Positions 24,439 through 32,997 of a DNA stretch of 64,000 bases are shown here, one piece after another. The DNA lies in the NCBI RefSeq assembly GCF_900091615.1, contig NZ_FMIA01000002.1:62001-126000 (forward strand), read 5' to 3'. Made by a program: the position numbers and the translations under genes. Origin of the DNA: Micromonospora yangpuensis (GTDB lineage Bacteria > Actinomycetota > Actinomycetes > Mycobacteriales > Micromonosporaceae). A model generated the notes under the pieces. That model made no database searches, had not been told where the DNA came from, and worked only from the letters and a program-made list of their open reading frames with translations. Every line of letters begins with the position of its first letter. The stretch's first letter is position 1.

Positions 24439-24918
24439 TCAGGACCAGGCGCGGCGGAGGGCGACGCCGGCTTCGAGTTCCAGGAGCTTCACCTTGCGGG
24501 GTAGGCCGCCACCGAAGCCGACCAGCTTCCCGCCCGCACCGACGATCCGGTGGCAGGGGACGATCACCGGCACCGGATTGCGGTTGCAGGCGACCCCGAC
24601 CGCCCGCGCGGCCCCCGGATCGCCGAGGGCCCTGGCCACCTGGCCGTAGGTAAGCGTCTCCCCGTACGGAATCAGGGTCATCTCTCGCCAGACCGCCCGC
24701 TCGAACTCCGAGCCCCGGCGCAGCACCACCGGCACGGTGAACTCGGTCAGCTCTCCCGCGAAGTACGCCCGCAGCTCACCGACCGCCTGCCGATCCAGCT
24801 CGGCATCGGGGGCCTCCACCGCCGAGGGCACCCGGCCGAAGTGCGCTCCGCACACCCCGCCGGAGTCGGTAGCCACCGAGAACTCACCGATCGGTGAGTC
24901 GACCACGATCCAGCGCAT
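24439..24918 (-). CDS. ogt: Methylated-DNA--protein-cysteine S-methyltransferase
   Basis: 159 residues with the active-site block PVPVIVPCHRIVGAGGKLVGFGGG, in which Cys of PCHR accepts the methyl group from O6-methylguanine. The DNA-binding HTH precedes it (LIPYGETLTYGQVARALGDPGAARAVGVACNRNP). The N-terminus is MRWIVVDSPIGEFSVATDSGG. The length fits the single-domain Ogt class. A 53-bp palindromic repeat lies directly at its 3' end and a truncated copy of its 5' end lies 110 bp upstream. Confidence 0.95.
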   Translation of the reverse strand: MRWIVVDSPIGEFSVATDSGGVCGAHFGRVPSAVEAPDAELDRQAVGELRAYFAGELTEFTVPVVLRRGSEFERAVWREMTLIPYGETLTYGQVARALGDPGAARAVGVACNRNPVPVIVPCHRIVGAGGKLVGFGGGLPRKVKLLELEAGVALRRAWS

Positions 24919-25027
24919 GCGCCCATAGTTCCCGGTCCCGCCGGCACAGCTGCAGGCAGTCCCATCACGGCGGCCTTACGGGGCCTGACGAATCTCCTCG
25001 CCAACCTCGGCGCGTCGCAGAACGTCG

Positions 25028-25087
25028 TGCCGACGCCGGTCACCGAGAACGCACCGATCGAAAAGTCGAGCACGATCCGACGCGCCC
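25028..25087 (-). pseudogene. Duplicated fragment of the ogt 5' end
   Basis: On the minus strand this stretch reads RRIVLDFSIGAFSVTGVGTT, parallel to RWIVVDSPIGEFSVATDSGG at the start of ogt. The bases correspond closely over about 45 positions (caccgagaac.caccgatcg...gtcga.cacgatcc). There is no continuing frame, so this is a remnant of a partial duplication. Confidence 0.6.
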
Positions 25088-25121
25088 CAGCATCTTCCCC
25101 GACCACCGCCACCAACGGTTA

Positions 25122-25163
25122 TGGGGAGATCTGTGGCTGCCATAGCAACCACAGATCTCCCCA
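25122..25163. repeat. Inverted repeat, possible hairpin
   Basis: Arms tggggagatctgtgg (25122-25136) and ccacagatctcccca (25149-25163), 15 bp perfect, 12-nt loop. It is isolated between the ogt fragment and repeat copy 2. It may be a leftover terminator or a small mobile-element end. Confidence 0.6.
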
Positions 25164-25260
25164 AAGGCCCGGTTGGCGCGAATGCCACGCGCATCGGTCC
25201 CGGAAAGATCGACTACTTCCGGGCTGAGCCACTCAGTCCCGCTGGCGGGCCTGTCCCCGC

Positions 25261-25313
25261 GTAAGAAGGGGCCCCTTCTATACCGGAAGCGTTAACAAGG
25301 GACCCTTCCTTAC
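25261..25313. repeat. 53-bp palindromic dispersed repeat, copy 2
   Basis: Begins gtaagaagggg, contains the 16-bp palindrome agaaggggccccttct at its left side, the shared core tataccggaagcgttaaca, and ends gacccttccttac. It lies 1 bp from the stop of the protease gene, like copy 1 beside ogt, and could act as a terminator. Confidence 0.85.
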
Positions 25314-25314
25314 A

Positions 25315-27357
25315 TCAGGCGGCGGAGAAGTAGAACTTTTCGCCGTTGCCGAGGCCCAGGGTCTCGCTTTCCCAGTTGATGTTGCGGCTGGAGATGAGCT
25401 GGCTGGTGCCGGCGCTGCCGGCGGTGACGGCCTGCACATCGATGTAGGCCCGCACGTAGACGGTGCCGTCCGGGTTGTAGTCCAGGAAGTCGAAGACCTG
25501 CCAGTCACCGATGGAGGTGCTCCGGGCCACCAGCGGCTTGCTGCCGGCGCTCTCCGCGGTGACGTACTTGCCGTTGGAGAGGGCCTTCAGGGCGAAGTAG
25601 CCGCCGTCGAGGTTGACCACCTCGAACTTCTCCCAGGTGCTCACGCTGGTCTTGCTGGGGACCAGCGGGGACTTGCCGGCACTGGGCGTGGTGACGAACT
25701 TGTTGCTGGCGCGGGACTTGATGCTGACCACCGGCGCCGGGGCGTCGAGGTCGAACTTCTCCCAGGTGCTGATGCTGGTCTTGCTGGCGATCAGCGGGGA
25801 CTTGCCGGCGCTGGGCGTGGTCACGTACTTGCCGTTGACCGTGGCCTTGAGGCTGACCGTACCGTCGGTGTTGTGGACGAGCTGGAACTTCTCCCAGCCG
25901 CCGATCGCCGACGCCTTGGCCAGCAGCGGGCCGGTGCCCTTGCTCTGTGCGGTGACGAACTTGCCGTTGGCCTTGGCGCGCAGGCCCACCAGCCCACCGC
26001 CGGCGTCGACGATGTCGTACTTCTCCCAGCCGCCGAGCACGCCGGCCTTGGCCAGCAGGGGCTGGGTGCCCTTGCTCTGCGCGGTCACGTAGGCCCCGTT
26101 GGAGCGGGCCTTCAGGCCGAAGGAGCTGCGGGCCACCGAGTTCTTGCCGACCCGCAGCATCCGGTCGATCGAACCGTAGCTGTCGTGCACGGCGCCGGCC
26201 GACCCGTTGGTGACGATCGCATCCCGGACCTGCTTCGGGGTGAGGGCCTTGTTCGCCTGCAGCAGCAGGGCCGCGGCCCCGGCCACGTGCGGCGACGCCA
26301 TCGAGGTGCCGTTGAAGGCGATGCTGCCGCTGCTGGTGCCGGCCTTGGCCGAGACGATGCTCGCCCCGGGGGCGAAGATGTCCAGGCAGCTGCCGTAGTT
26401 GGAGAACCAGGCCCGGTAGTCGATCCGGTCGGTGGCTCCCACGGTGATGGCCGCCGGAACGGCCGCCGGGGAGACCTCGCAGGCGTTCTGCATGCTGTTG
26501 CCGGCCGCGACGGCGTAGGTCAGGCCACTTGAGATGGACCGGTTGACCGCGTCGTCGACGGCCATGTTGATGCCGCCGAAGCCGAGGCTCATGTTGACCA
26601 CGGCCGGCTTGGCCGCGTTGGCGGTCACCCAGTCGACGGCAGCGAGGATCTGCTCGCTGGAGCCGCTGCCGTAGCAGTCCAGCACCCGGACGGCGACCAG
26701 GTCGACCTCCTTGGCCACCCCGTACTTCGTGCCGCCGACGGTGCCGGCGACGTGGGTGCCGTGCCCGTCGCAGTCCTCGGCGATCGGGTCGTCGTCGACG
26801 AAGTCCCAGCCGTTGACGGCCCGACCACCGAAGTCGGCGTGCTTGACGTCGATACCGGTGTCGATGACGTACGCGGTGACGCCCTTGCCGGTGGCCGAGT
26901 AGGAGTAGGAGTTGTTCAGCTTCGGGGTCACCTGGTCGATCCGGTCCAGCCCCCAGGAGGGCGGGCTGGGCTGGCTGGCCGAGGCGGTGGCCCGCTGGAC
27001 CTGCTCGACGTAGGCCACGGCCGGGTCGGCCGCGACCTGCTGGGCCTGCCGCCGGGTCATGGCGGCGGAGTAGCCGTTCAGGGCCTTGGTGTAGACCTTG
27101 CGGACCTTGCCGCCGTTGGCCCTGGTCAGGGCCGAGGCGGTGGAGCGGACCGTGGTGGCACTCGCCTTGCCCTTGAGCACGACGATGTACCGGTCCGGCA
27201 CGGCACCCGGGTGTTCGGTGCCGCGCACGGGTGCCCGCTGACTGTCGCCCGGGGCCGCCAGCGCGGCGGATCCGGTGACGGCGCAGGCGACGGAGGTAGC
27301 GCAGACGAGGGCGAGCCCGGCCGCCGCAGAGCGGCCTATCACGCCACGACGTATCAC
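25315..27357 (-). CDS. Secreted subtilisin-like serine protease (S8) with C-terminal beta-trefoil-like repeats
   Basis: 680 residues from GTG with GGGGAG 8 nt upstream. Signal peptide: GRSAAAGLALVCATSVACAVTGSAALAAP. An I9-type propeptide (RYIVVLKGKASATTV...AYVEQVQ) is followed by the peptidase with Asp166 (VIDTGID), His199 (GHGTHVAG) and Ser352 (NGTSMASPH), and an oxyanion-Asn region YAVAAGNS. After about residue 400 there are six repeats of roughly 38-40 residues (pattern NGxYVTAxSxGxxPLxA...GxWExF), fitting one or two beta-trefoil/fascin-like domains for binding sugars or proteins. It probably acts outside the cell as a scavenging protease. The catalytic set is intact. Confidence 0.93.
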   Translation of the reverse strand: MIRRGVIGRSAAAGLALVCATSVACAVTGSAALAAPGDSQRAPVRGTEHPGAVPDRYIVVLKGKASATTVRSTASALTRANGGKVRKVYTKALNGYSAAMTRRQAQQVAADPAVAYVEQVQRATASASQPSPPSWGLDRIDQVTPKLNNSYSYSATGKGVTAYVIDTGIDVKHADFGGRAVNGWDFVDDDPIAEDCDGHGTHVAGTVGGTKYGVAKEVDLVAVRVLDCYGSGSSEQILAAVDWVTANAAKPAVVNMSLGFGGINMAVDDAVNRSISSGLTYAVAAGNSMQNACEVSPAAVPAAITVGATDRIDYRAWFSNYGSCLDIFAPGASIVSAKAGTSSGSIAFNGTSMASPHVAGAAALLLQANKALTPKQVRDAIVTNGSAGAVHDSYGSIDRMLRVGKNSVARSSFGLKARSNGAYVTAQSKGTQPLLAKAGVLGGWEKYDIVDAGGGLVGLRAKANGKFVTAQSKGTGPLLAKASAIGGWEKFQLVHNTDGTVSLKATVNGKYVTTPSAGKSPLIASKTSISTWEKFDLDAPAPVVSIKSRASNKFVTTPSAGKSPLVPSKTSVSTWEKFEVVNLDGGYFALKALSNGKYVTAESAGSKPLVARSTSIGDWQVFDFLDYNPDGTVYVRAYIDVQAVTAGSAGTSQLISSRNINWESETLGLGNGEKFYFSAA

Positions 27358-27568
27358 TGTGTGAACTCCCCGTTGGGTCGTCGGCGTCCATCCTGGCCGC
27401 CGAGGAGCGAATGGCCCGGCCGGGCGAAGACTCGCGAGGGGGCCGGGTTGATCCTGCACCATCATGGATGGTGGTCAACGGATTTCGGCTCAGCCGAACG
27501 GTCGATACGCCAGCGTTTCGTCGTCACATTCACGACACCGCCGGGAAGGACGGTCCACACCGGACCGG

Positions 27569-29029
27569 TCAGTCGAGGATGCCCTGCTCGCGGGCCCAGC
27601 GCAGCAGCTCCGCCTCGGCCGCGTCGCGGTCCAGCGGGCCGTGTTCCAGGCGCTGTTCCTTCAGGTGCTTCCAGGCCCGTCCGACCATCGGCCCCGGCGG
27701 TACGCCGAGCAGCGCCATGATGTCGTTGCCGTCCAGGTCGGGGCGGACCCGGGCGAGGTCCTCCTCGGCGGCGATCCGGGCGATCCGCTCCTCCAGCGCG
27801 TCGTAGTCGCCGGCCAGTTGGGCGGCCTTGCGCCGGTTGCGGGTGGTGCAGTCCGAGCGGGTCAGCTTGTGCAGCCGGGTCAGCAGGTCACCGGCGTCGG
27901 TGACGTACCGGCGCACCGCCGAGTCGGTCCACTCGCCCCGGCCGTACCCGTAGAAGCGCAGGTGCAGGCCGACCAGCTTGACCACCTGGCTGGTGACGTC
28001 CTTGGGGTAGCGCAACGCCTTCATCCGGGCCTTGGTCAGCCGGGCCCCCACCACCTCGTGGTGGTGGAAGCTGACCCGGCCGTCCGGGCCGACCGCCTTG
28101 GTCGCCGGCTTGCCCACGTCGTGCATGAGCGCGGCCATCCGCAGCACGAAGTCGGGCCCGTCGGACTCCATCGAGATCGCGTTGCCGACCACGGTCAGGG
28201 TGTGCTCGTAGACGTCCTTGTGCTGGGCGTGCTCGTCGATCTCCAGCTTGAGCCCGGTCAGCTCGGGCAGGAAACGCTCGGCCAGGCCGGTGTCGACAAG
28301 CAGCCGCAGCCCGGTGATCGGGTCCGCGCCGCAGAGCAGCTTGGTGAACTCGTCGCGGATCCGCTCGGCGGTGATCCGGTCCAGGTCGGCGGCCATCCGG
28401 GTCATCGCCGTCCGGACGTCGGGGTGCACCGCGAAGCGCAGCTGGGCGGCGAACCGCGCCGCCCGCAGCATCCGCAGCGGGTCGTCGCCGAAGGACTCCC
28501 GCGGCGTTCCGGGGGTACGGACGAGCTTGGCGGCCAGGTCGTCCAACCCGCCGTACGGGTCGGTGAACCGGTGCTCGGGCAGGCTCACCGCCATCGCGTT
28601 GACGGTGAAGTCCCGCCGCCGCAGGTCGTCGGCGAGGCTCGTGCCGTACTCGACCACCGGGTTCCGGCTGACCTGGTCGTACGCCTCGGCCCGGAAGGTG
28701 GTGATCTCCAGTCGCAGCCCGTCGCGCTGGGCCCCGATGGTGCCGAACTCCCGACCGGTCTCCCAGATCGCCTCGGCCCAGCCCTTGATGATCCGCAGCG
28801 TCTGGTCGGGGTGCGCGTCGGTGCAGAAGTCCAGGTCGTCGCCGAGCCGGCCGAGCAGCGCGTCCCGGACCGAACCGCCCACCAGGTGCAGCTCATGACC
28901 GGCCCGCGCGAACCGGCGGCCCAGCTCGTCGGCGACCGGGGAGACCCGGAGCAGTTCGGCGACGGCGTTGCGCTGCGCGGCGGTGAGATCGCGACGGTCG
29001 GTGACGGGGGGTACGGAGGCCTCGGACAT
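27569..29029 (-). CDS. cca: CCA tRNA nucleotidyltransferase
   Basis: 486 residues. Nucleotidyltransferase head: ELHLVGGSVRDALLGRLGDDLDFCTDAHP; then LRRRDFTVNAMAVSLP, DDPLRMLRAARFAAQL and an HD domain MAALMHDVGKPAT...VSFHHHEVVGARL. It adds or repairs the 3' CCA of tRNAs. The family is the actinobacterial PcnA/Rv3907c type, located next to murJ near oriC. Here murJ follows divergently after only 126 bp, without the Nudix and large membrane genes that lie between them in mycobacteria. Confidence 0.95.
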   Translation of the reverse strand: MSEASVPPVTDRRDLTAAQRNAVAELLRVSPVADELGRRFARAGHELHLVGGSVRDALLGRLGDDLDFCTDAHPDQTLRIIKGWAEAIWETGREFGTIGAQRDGLRLEITTFRAEAYDQVSRNPVVEYGTSLADDLRRRDFTVNAMAVSLPEHRFTDPYGGLDDLAAKLVRTPGTPRESFGDDPLRMLRAARFAAQLRFAVHPDVRTAMTRMAADLDRITAERIRDEFTKLLCGADPITGLRLLVDTGLAERFLPELTGLKLEIDEHAQHKDVYEHTLTVVGNAISMESDGPDFVLRMAALMHDVGKPATKAVGPDGRVSFHHHEVVGARLTKARMKALRYPKDVTSQVVKLVGLHLRFYGYGRGEWTDSAVRRYVTDAGDLLTRLHKLTRSDCTTRNRRKAAQLAGDYDALEERIARIAAEEDLARVRPDLDGNDIMALLGVPPGPMVGRAWKHLKEQRLEHGPLDRDAAEAELLRWAREQGILD

Positions 29030-29155
29030 GGGATCGCCAGACTATCGGGCGGCCGACCGCGGATATCCGCCGGGCGCGGGTAACCGCTACCGATTGACTA
29101 AGGTCTTGGGCGTGCGGGCCGGGACCCGGGCCGTGGAGAACCTGGGAGGCGACAG

Positions 29156-30898
29156 ATGAGCGGCGGGCTCTACCGCAGCGCGAACTCCGCGCAGGGTGGC
29201 TGGCCGCCGCCGGACGACGGCGCGACCTTCATCTCCGCCGAGCCGTTGAACCAGCCCGGGGTGGAGGCGACCGCGCCGCCGCCGGAGGTGGTCGCCGAGA
29301 CCAGCGCCGCCGCCAACAGCGCGGTGATGGCGCTGGGCAGCCTGGTCAGCCGGGGTACCGGCTTCATCCGGAACCTGATGATCGGCGCCGCGCTGGGCAA
29401 CCTGGTAGGCAACGTCTACACCACGTCGATCTTCCTGCCCAACCAGGTGTACGAGTTCCTCCTCGGTGGCGTACTGACCAGCGTGCTGATCCCGGTGCTG
29501 GTCCGGCGCAGCAAGTCCGACCCGGACCGGGGCGAGGCGTACGCCCAGCGGCTGCTCACCCTGGCGGTGCTCGCCCTGGCCAGCGCGGTCCTCATCGCGG
29601 TCCTCGCGGCACCGGTGCTGACCAGCCTGTACGCCGGCGGCAAGGACCAGGACTACACCGGCCTGGTCACCAAGCTGTCGTACCTGATGTTGCCGATGTT
29701 GTTCTTCACCGGGTTGAGCGCGCTGATCGCCGCGGTGCTGAACACCCGGGGGCACTTCGCCGCGCCGATGTGGGCGCCGATCCTCAACAACCTGGTGGTC
29801 ATCGGGGTCTTCGGCCTCTACATCGTGGTCTACGGCGCGCAGGCGCAGAGCCCCGGTGACCTGGGCTGGGGGCAGATCCTGCTGGTCGGCGGCGGCACCC
29901 TGTTCGGGGTGGCGGTGCAGGCGATGGGCCTGTTGCCGGCGCTGCGCAAGGTCGGCTTCCGGTGGAAGGCCCGGTTCGACTTCCGTCAGCTGGGCCTCGC
30001 CGAGCTGGCCAAGCTCGGCGCGTGGATGTTCTGCTACGTCGCGGTCAACCAGCTCGGCCTCTTCGTGGTGGTCAACCTGCTCACCCGGGCCGCCGACGAG
30101 GACAGCGCCGGTCTGCTGATCTACAACAACGTCTTCCTGCTGATGATGATGGCGCACGGCATCATCGCCGTGTCGATCATCACCGCGCTGATGCCCCGGA
30201 TGAGCGCCGCCGCCGCCGACGGCCGTTTCCACGACCTCACCGCCGACCTGTCCCGGGGTACCCGGATGGTCACCGCGGTGCTCGCCCCGATCGCGGTCTG
30301 TTACGCGGTGCTGGCCGCGCCGATCTCGGTGGTGGTCTTCCGGTACGGCGCGTTCACCGGCGACAACGCGGTGGCCACCTCGACCGTGCTGCTGGTGGCG
30401 GCGGTCGGGCTGGTCCCCTTCGCGATCAGCCAGCTCTTCACCTTCGCCTTCTACGCCCTGCCGGACACCCGGACCCCGGCGCTGGTGAACATCCCGGTGG
30501 TGGTGCTGCGGGTGCTGCTGCAGGTCGGGCTCTTCGTGGCCTTCTCGGCCACCTTCGCGGCGGCCGGCATGATGCTCGGCAACGCGGTGTCGTACGTGGC
30601 GGCGGCGGTGCTCTCCGCGATGCTGCTGCGCCCCCGGGTGGGCCGGATCGGGCTCGGCGACATCATGCGAACCATGGGCAAGGTGGTCGTCGCCGCCGTC
30701 GGCGCGGCCCTGGTCGGTCTGCTGGTGGTCAGCCTGCTCCCCGGTGACCGGGCGGAGCTGAGCTGGCTGGCGGCGGCGGCGCAGCTCGCGATCGGCGGCG
30801 CGGTGATCGGCGGGACGTACCTCGGTCTGGCGATGCTGCTGCGGATCGGGGAGATCACCGAGGTGGTCGGCATGGTCCGCCGGAAGCTCGGTCGCTGA
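29156..30898 (+). CDS. murJ: Lipid II flippase MurJ (MviN)
   Basis: 580 residues with about 14 hydrophobic helices after a 55-residue Pro-rich lead. LGSLVSRGTGFIRNLMIGAALG is the typical first-helix motif, and LPNQVYEFLLGGVLTSVLIPVLV the second. GSLVSRGTGFIR and NTRGHFAAPMWAPILNNLVVI are characteristic of MurJ. It moves lipid II across the membrane for peptidoglycan synthesis. It ends soon after the last helices (VRRKLGR); in M. tuberculosis the same protein continues into a pseudokinase and an extracellular domain, which here form the separate downstream gene. Confidence 0.95.
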   Translation: MSGGLYRSANSAQGGWPPPDDGATFISAEPLNQPGVEATAPPPEVVAETSAAANSAVMALGSLVSRGTGFIRNLMIGAALGNLVGNVYTTSIFLPNQVYEFLLGGVLTSVLIPVLVRRSKSDPDRGEAYAQRLLTLAVLALASAVLIAVLAAPVLTSLYAGGKDQDYTGLVTKLSYLMLPMLFFTGLSALIAAVLNTRGHFAAPMWAPILNNLVVIGVFGLYIVVYGAQAQSPGDLGWGQILLVGGGTLFGVAVQAMGLLPALRKVGFRWKARFDFRQLGLAELAKLGAWMFCYVAVNQLGLFVVVNLLTRAADEDSAGLLIYNNVFLLMMMAHGIIAVSIITALMPRMSAAAADGRFHDLTADLSRGTRMVTAVLAPIAVCYAVLAAPISVVVFRYGAFTGDNAVATSTVLLVAAVGLVPFAISQLFTFAFYALPDTRTPALVNIPVVVLRVLLQVGLFVAFSATFAAAGMMLGNAVSYVAAAVLSAMLLRPRVGRIGLGDIMRTMGKVVVAAVGAALVGLLVVSLLPGDRAELSWLAAAAQLAIGGAVIGGTYLGLAMLLRIGEITEVVGMVRRKLGR

Positions 30899-31349
30899 GT
30901 CCGCCGTCGGTGCCGGCGGTGACACGCCCAGGTGCGAAACTTTCCTCCGGTACGGAAAGTGAGCAACGATCACCAGCCTGGGGATGAGCCTGTGGATAAC
31001 TCCGCGATTCGCGGGTGAACCACCCTTTCAGCCTGTGGATAACTAACCGTAAGGTTGAGCATGGGGGGACCGTCGGTGGGAATCTGGAGGACGTCGCCGG
31101 GGCAGCCCCTGCGTCGACTCCCCGCCGGGAACCTCTAGATTGGTTGGTACATGTGCCAGCAACGCGGCTGACATCGGCCGTAACCGGACGAGATCCCCAG
31201 CTTCCGACACCCTGCCGGGTACGGCCGAAAGATGACATGTCGGAGGGCCGACCAACCCGGGTAAGGTCGCTCTCGACGGATACGGCACACCCCGGCGCTC
31301 CGCGTCGACCCGGTCGGCCGGTTCCATCGAAGGCAGAGCGGAAAGCCAC
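30899..31349. promoter_or_regulatory. Intergenic region with two perfect DnaA boxes
   Basis: About 450 bp without a gene. It holds two direct copies of tgtggataa (the complement of TTATCCACA), at 30991-30999 and 31034-31042, 43 bp apart. The rest probably carries the promoter of the pseudokinase-sigM unit; no clear -10/-35 pair can be assigned. Confidence 0.55.
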
Positions 31350-32963
31350 ATGCCCAGCAGCGCGGGTCCATCGATCGACACGATCACCGAGGGAGGACGG
31401 GTGACCCAGGTCGGCGAGGGTCAGGATACGGCGGAGAGCGCACCGCCGGTCGCCACCTTCGGTGCTCCCACAGCCGGTGAGATTCTCGCCGAGCGGTACG
31501 AGCTGGTCGAGCACATCAACAACGACAGTGCGGGCCGGCTGGTCTGGCGCGGGGTCGACGTCATCCTGCGCCGGCCGGTCGCGGTCGTGCTGCGCTACCC
31601 CGGCGGCGACTCGGCCACCGAGATGCTGCAGGCCGCCGTCGCCGCCAGCCGGGTCATCCACCCCAACCTGGTAGGCGTCTACGACGCCATCGACGAGGCC
31701 GACCGGGCGTACGTGGTCCGCGAGTGGGTGGACGGCCAGTCGCTGCGGGAGCTGGTGGCCCACGGGCCGCTGGACCCGGCGCGGGCCACCGCCATCGGCA
31801 ACGCCGTGGCCAGTGCGATGGCCGCGGTGCACGCCACCGGCATGGTGCACGGCAACGTGCACCCCGGCACCGTCATGATCAGCGATGACGGCCGGGTGGT
31901 GCTGGCGGACGCGCGCACCGACGGCGGGGACAGCCAGGAGAACGACATCCGGGCCATCGGCGGGGTGCTCTACTTCGCCCTGACCGGCCACTGGCCGCAC
32001 GCCGAGGTTCCGCTGCGGGGTGCCACCGCCGGGCACGGCCGGGCCGCCATCGGCGACGCGGTGCGCGACGCCAGCGGCACGCTCGCCGCGCCACGGCAGG
32101 TCCGGGCCGGCGTGCCGGCGTACCTCGACGACCTGACCATGGACCTGCTCGACCCGGCGATCGAGCCGCCCTCGTCGGACGTGCTCGCCGCCGAACTGGC
32201 CCGTCTGGACATCCCCGGCGAGGAGCAGTTCCTGGAGCCGACCGGGCCGCTGCGCTTCGCCGCCGACACCGGCGAGGAGCCCTCACCGCTGGCCGCCGCC
32301 GGTGGCCGCAAGGTCGCCGTCGGCATCGCCGGCGTGCTCACCGTCGCCCTGGTGGCGATCCTCGTCGGCATCAGCGTCTGGGGCGGTGACGAGCAGCAGG
32401 ACCCGGAGAACACCCCGGCGGCCCTGCCCTCGGCAAGCGCCCCGGTGGCCGAGGACACCACCCCGCCGGCGGCCCAGGTCCGCAAGCTCGACATCGCCGG
32501 CGCCCGGGTCATCGACCCGGACAGCCGGGACCGGCTCGGGCTCGACGGCGTCGAGAAGGCGTACGACGGCGACCAGGACGAGGGCTGGGCCACCCAGACC
32601 TATCGCGGGGCACCGAACTTCGGCGGCTACAAGCGCGGCATGGGTGTCTGGATCGACCTCGGCACCGAGCGCACCGTCAAGTCGGTCCAGGTCAACCTCT
32701 CCGCCGTCGGCGTCTCCGCCCAACTGCTCTCCGGCACGATCGACGCGCCGTCGACGAACGCCGGCGACGACCGGATCATCAAGGAGTACGCCAAGGCCCC
32801 GATCGGGCAGCCGTTCGAGGACCACGACGGCACCACGATGACCTTCAACGGCTTCGACGCCGACGCCAAGTACCGCTACCTGCTGTTCTGGATCACCGAG
32901 CTGCCCCCCACCGACGGCGGCTTCAAGGTCGGCGTCCAGGAGATCACGGTCCAGGGGTCGTGA
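31350..32963 (+). CDS. Membrane pseudokinase with extracellular domain (MviN C-terminal-type)
   Basis: 537 residues. Residues 45-290 form a protein-kinase-like fold (ILAERYELVEHINNDSAGRLVWRGVDVILRRPVAVVLRY). The catalytic loop reads MVHGNVHPGTVMI instead of HRDLKPxN, and the DFG site is ADARTDG, so it is a pseudokinase. A membrane helix, VAVGIAGVLTVALVAILVGISVW, follows, then a Pro/Ala linker and a C-terminal domain resembling a galactose-binding/discoidin fold (VEKAYDGDQDEGWATQTYRG, VWIDLGTERTVKSVQVNL). In mycobacteria this module is fused to MurJ and recruits the FHA protein FhaA when phosphorylated by PknB. A GTG at 31401 (after GGGAGG) is an alternative start. Confidence 0.9.
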   Translation: MPSSAGPSIDTITEGGRVTQVGEGQDTAESAPPVATFGAPTAGEILAERYELVEHINNDSAGRLVWRGVDVILRRPVAVVLRYPGGDSATEMLQAAVAASRVIHPNLVGVYDAIDEADRAYVVREWVDGQSLRELVAHGPLDPARATAIGNAVASAMAAVHATGMVHGNVHPGTVMISDDGRVVLADARTDGGDSQENDIRAIGGVLYFALTGHWPHAEVPLRGATAGHGRAAIGDAVRDASGTLAAPRQVRAGVPAYLDDLTMDLLDPAIEPPSSDVLAAELARLDIPGEEQFLEPTGPLRFAADTGEEPSPLAAAGGRKVAVGIAGVLTVALVAILVGISVWGGDEQQDPENTPAALPSASAPVAEDTTPPAAQVRKLDIAGARVIDPDSRDRLGLDGVEKAYDGDQDEGWATQTYRGAPNFGGYKRGMGVWIDLGTERTVKSVQVNLSAVGVSAQLLSGTIDAPSTNAGDDRIIKEYAKAPIGQPFEDHDGTTMTFNGFDADAKYRYLLFWITELPPTDGGFKVGVQEITVQGS

Positions 32964-32997
32964 CCGGGGCGGGACGCGGCTCCGACGTACCCCGGGT

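Noticed and set aside
25122..25163. Insertion-sequence end
   Set aside because: The 15-bp inverted repeat has no partner elsewhere in the window and no transposase gene is near, so it is reported only as a hairpin.
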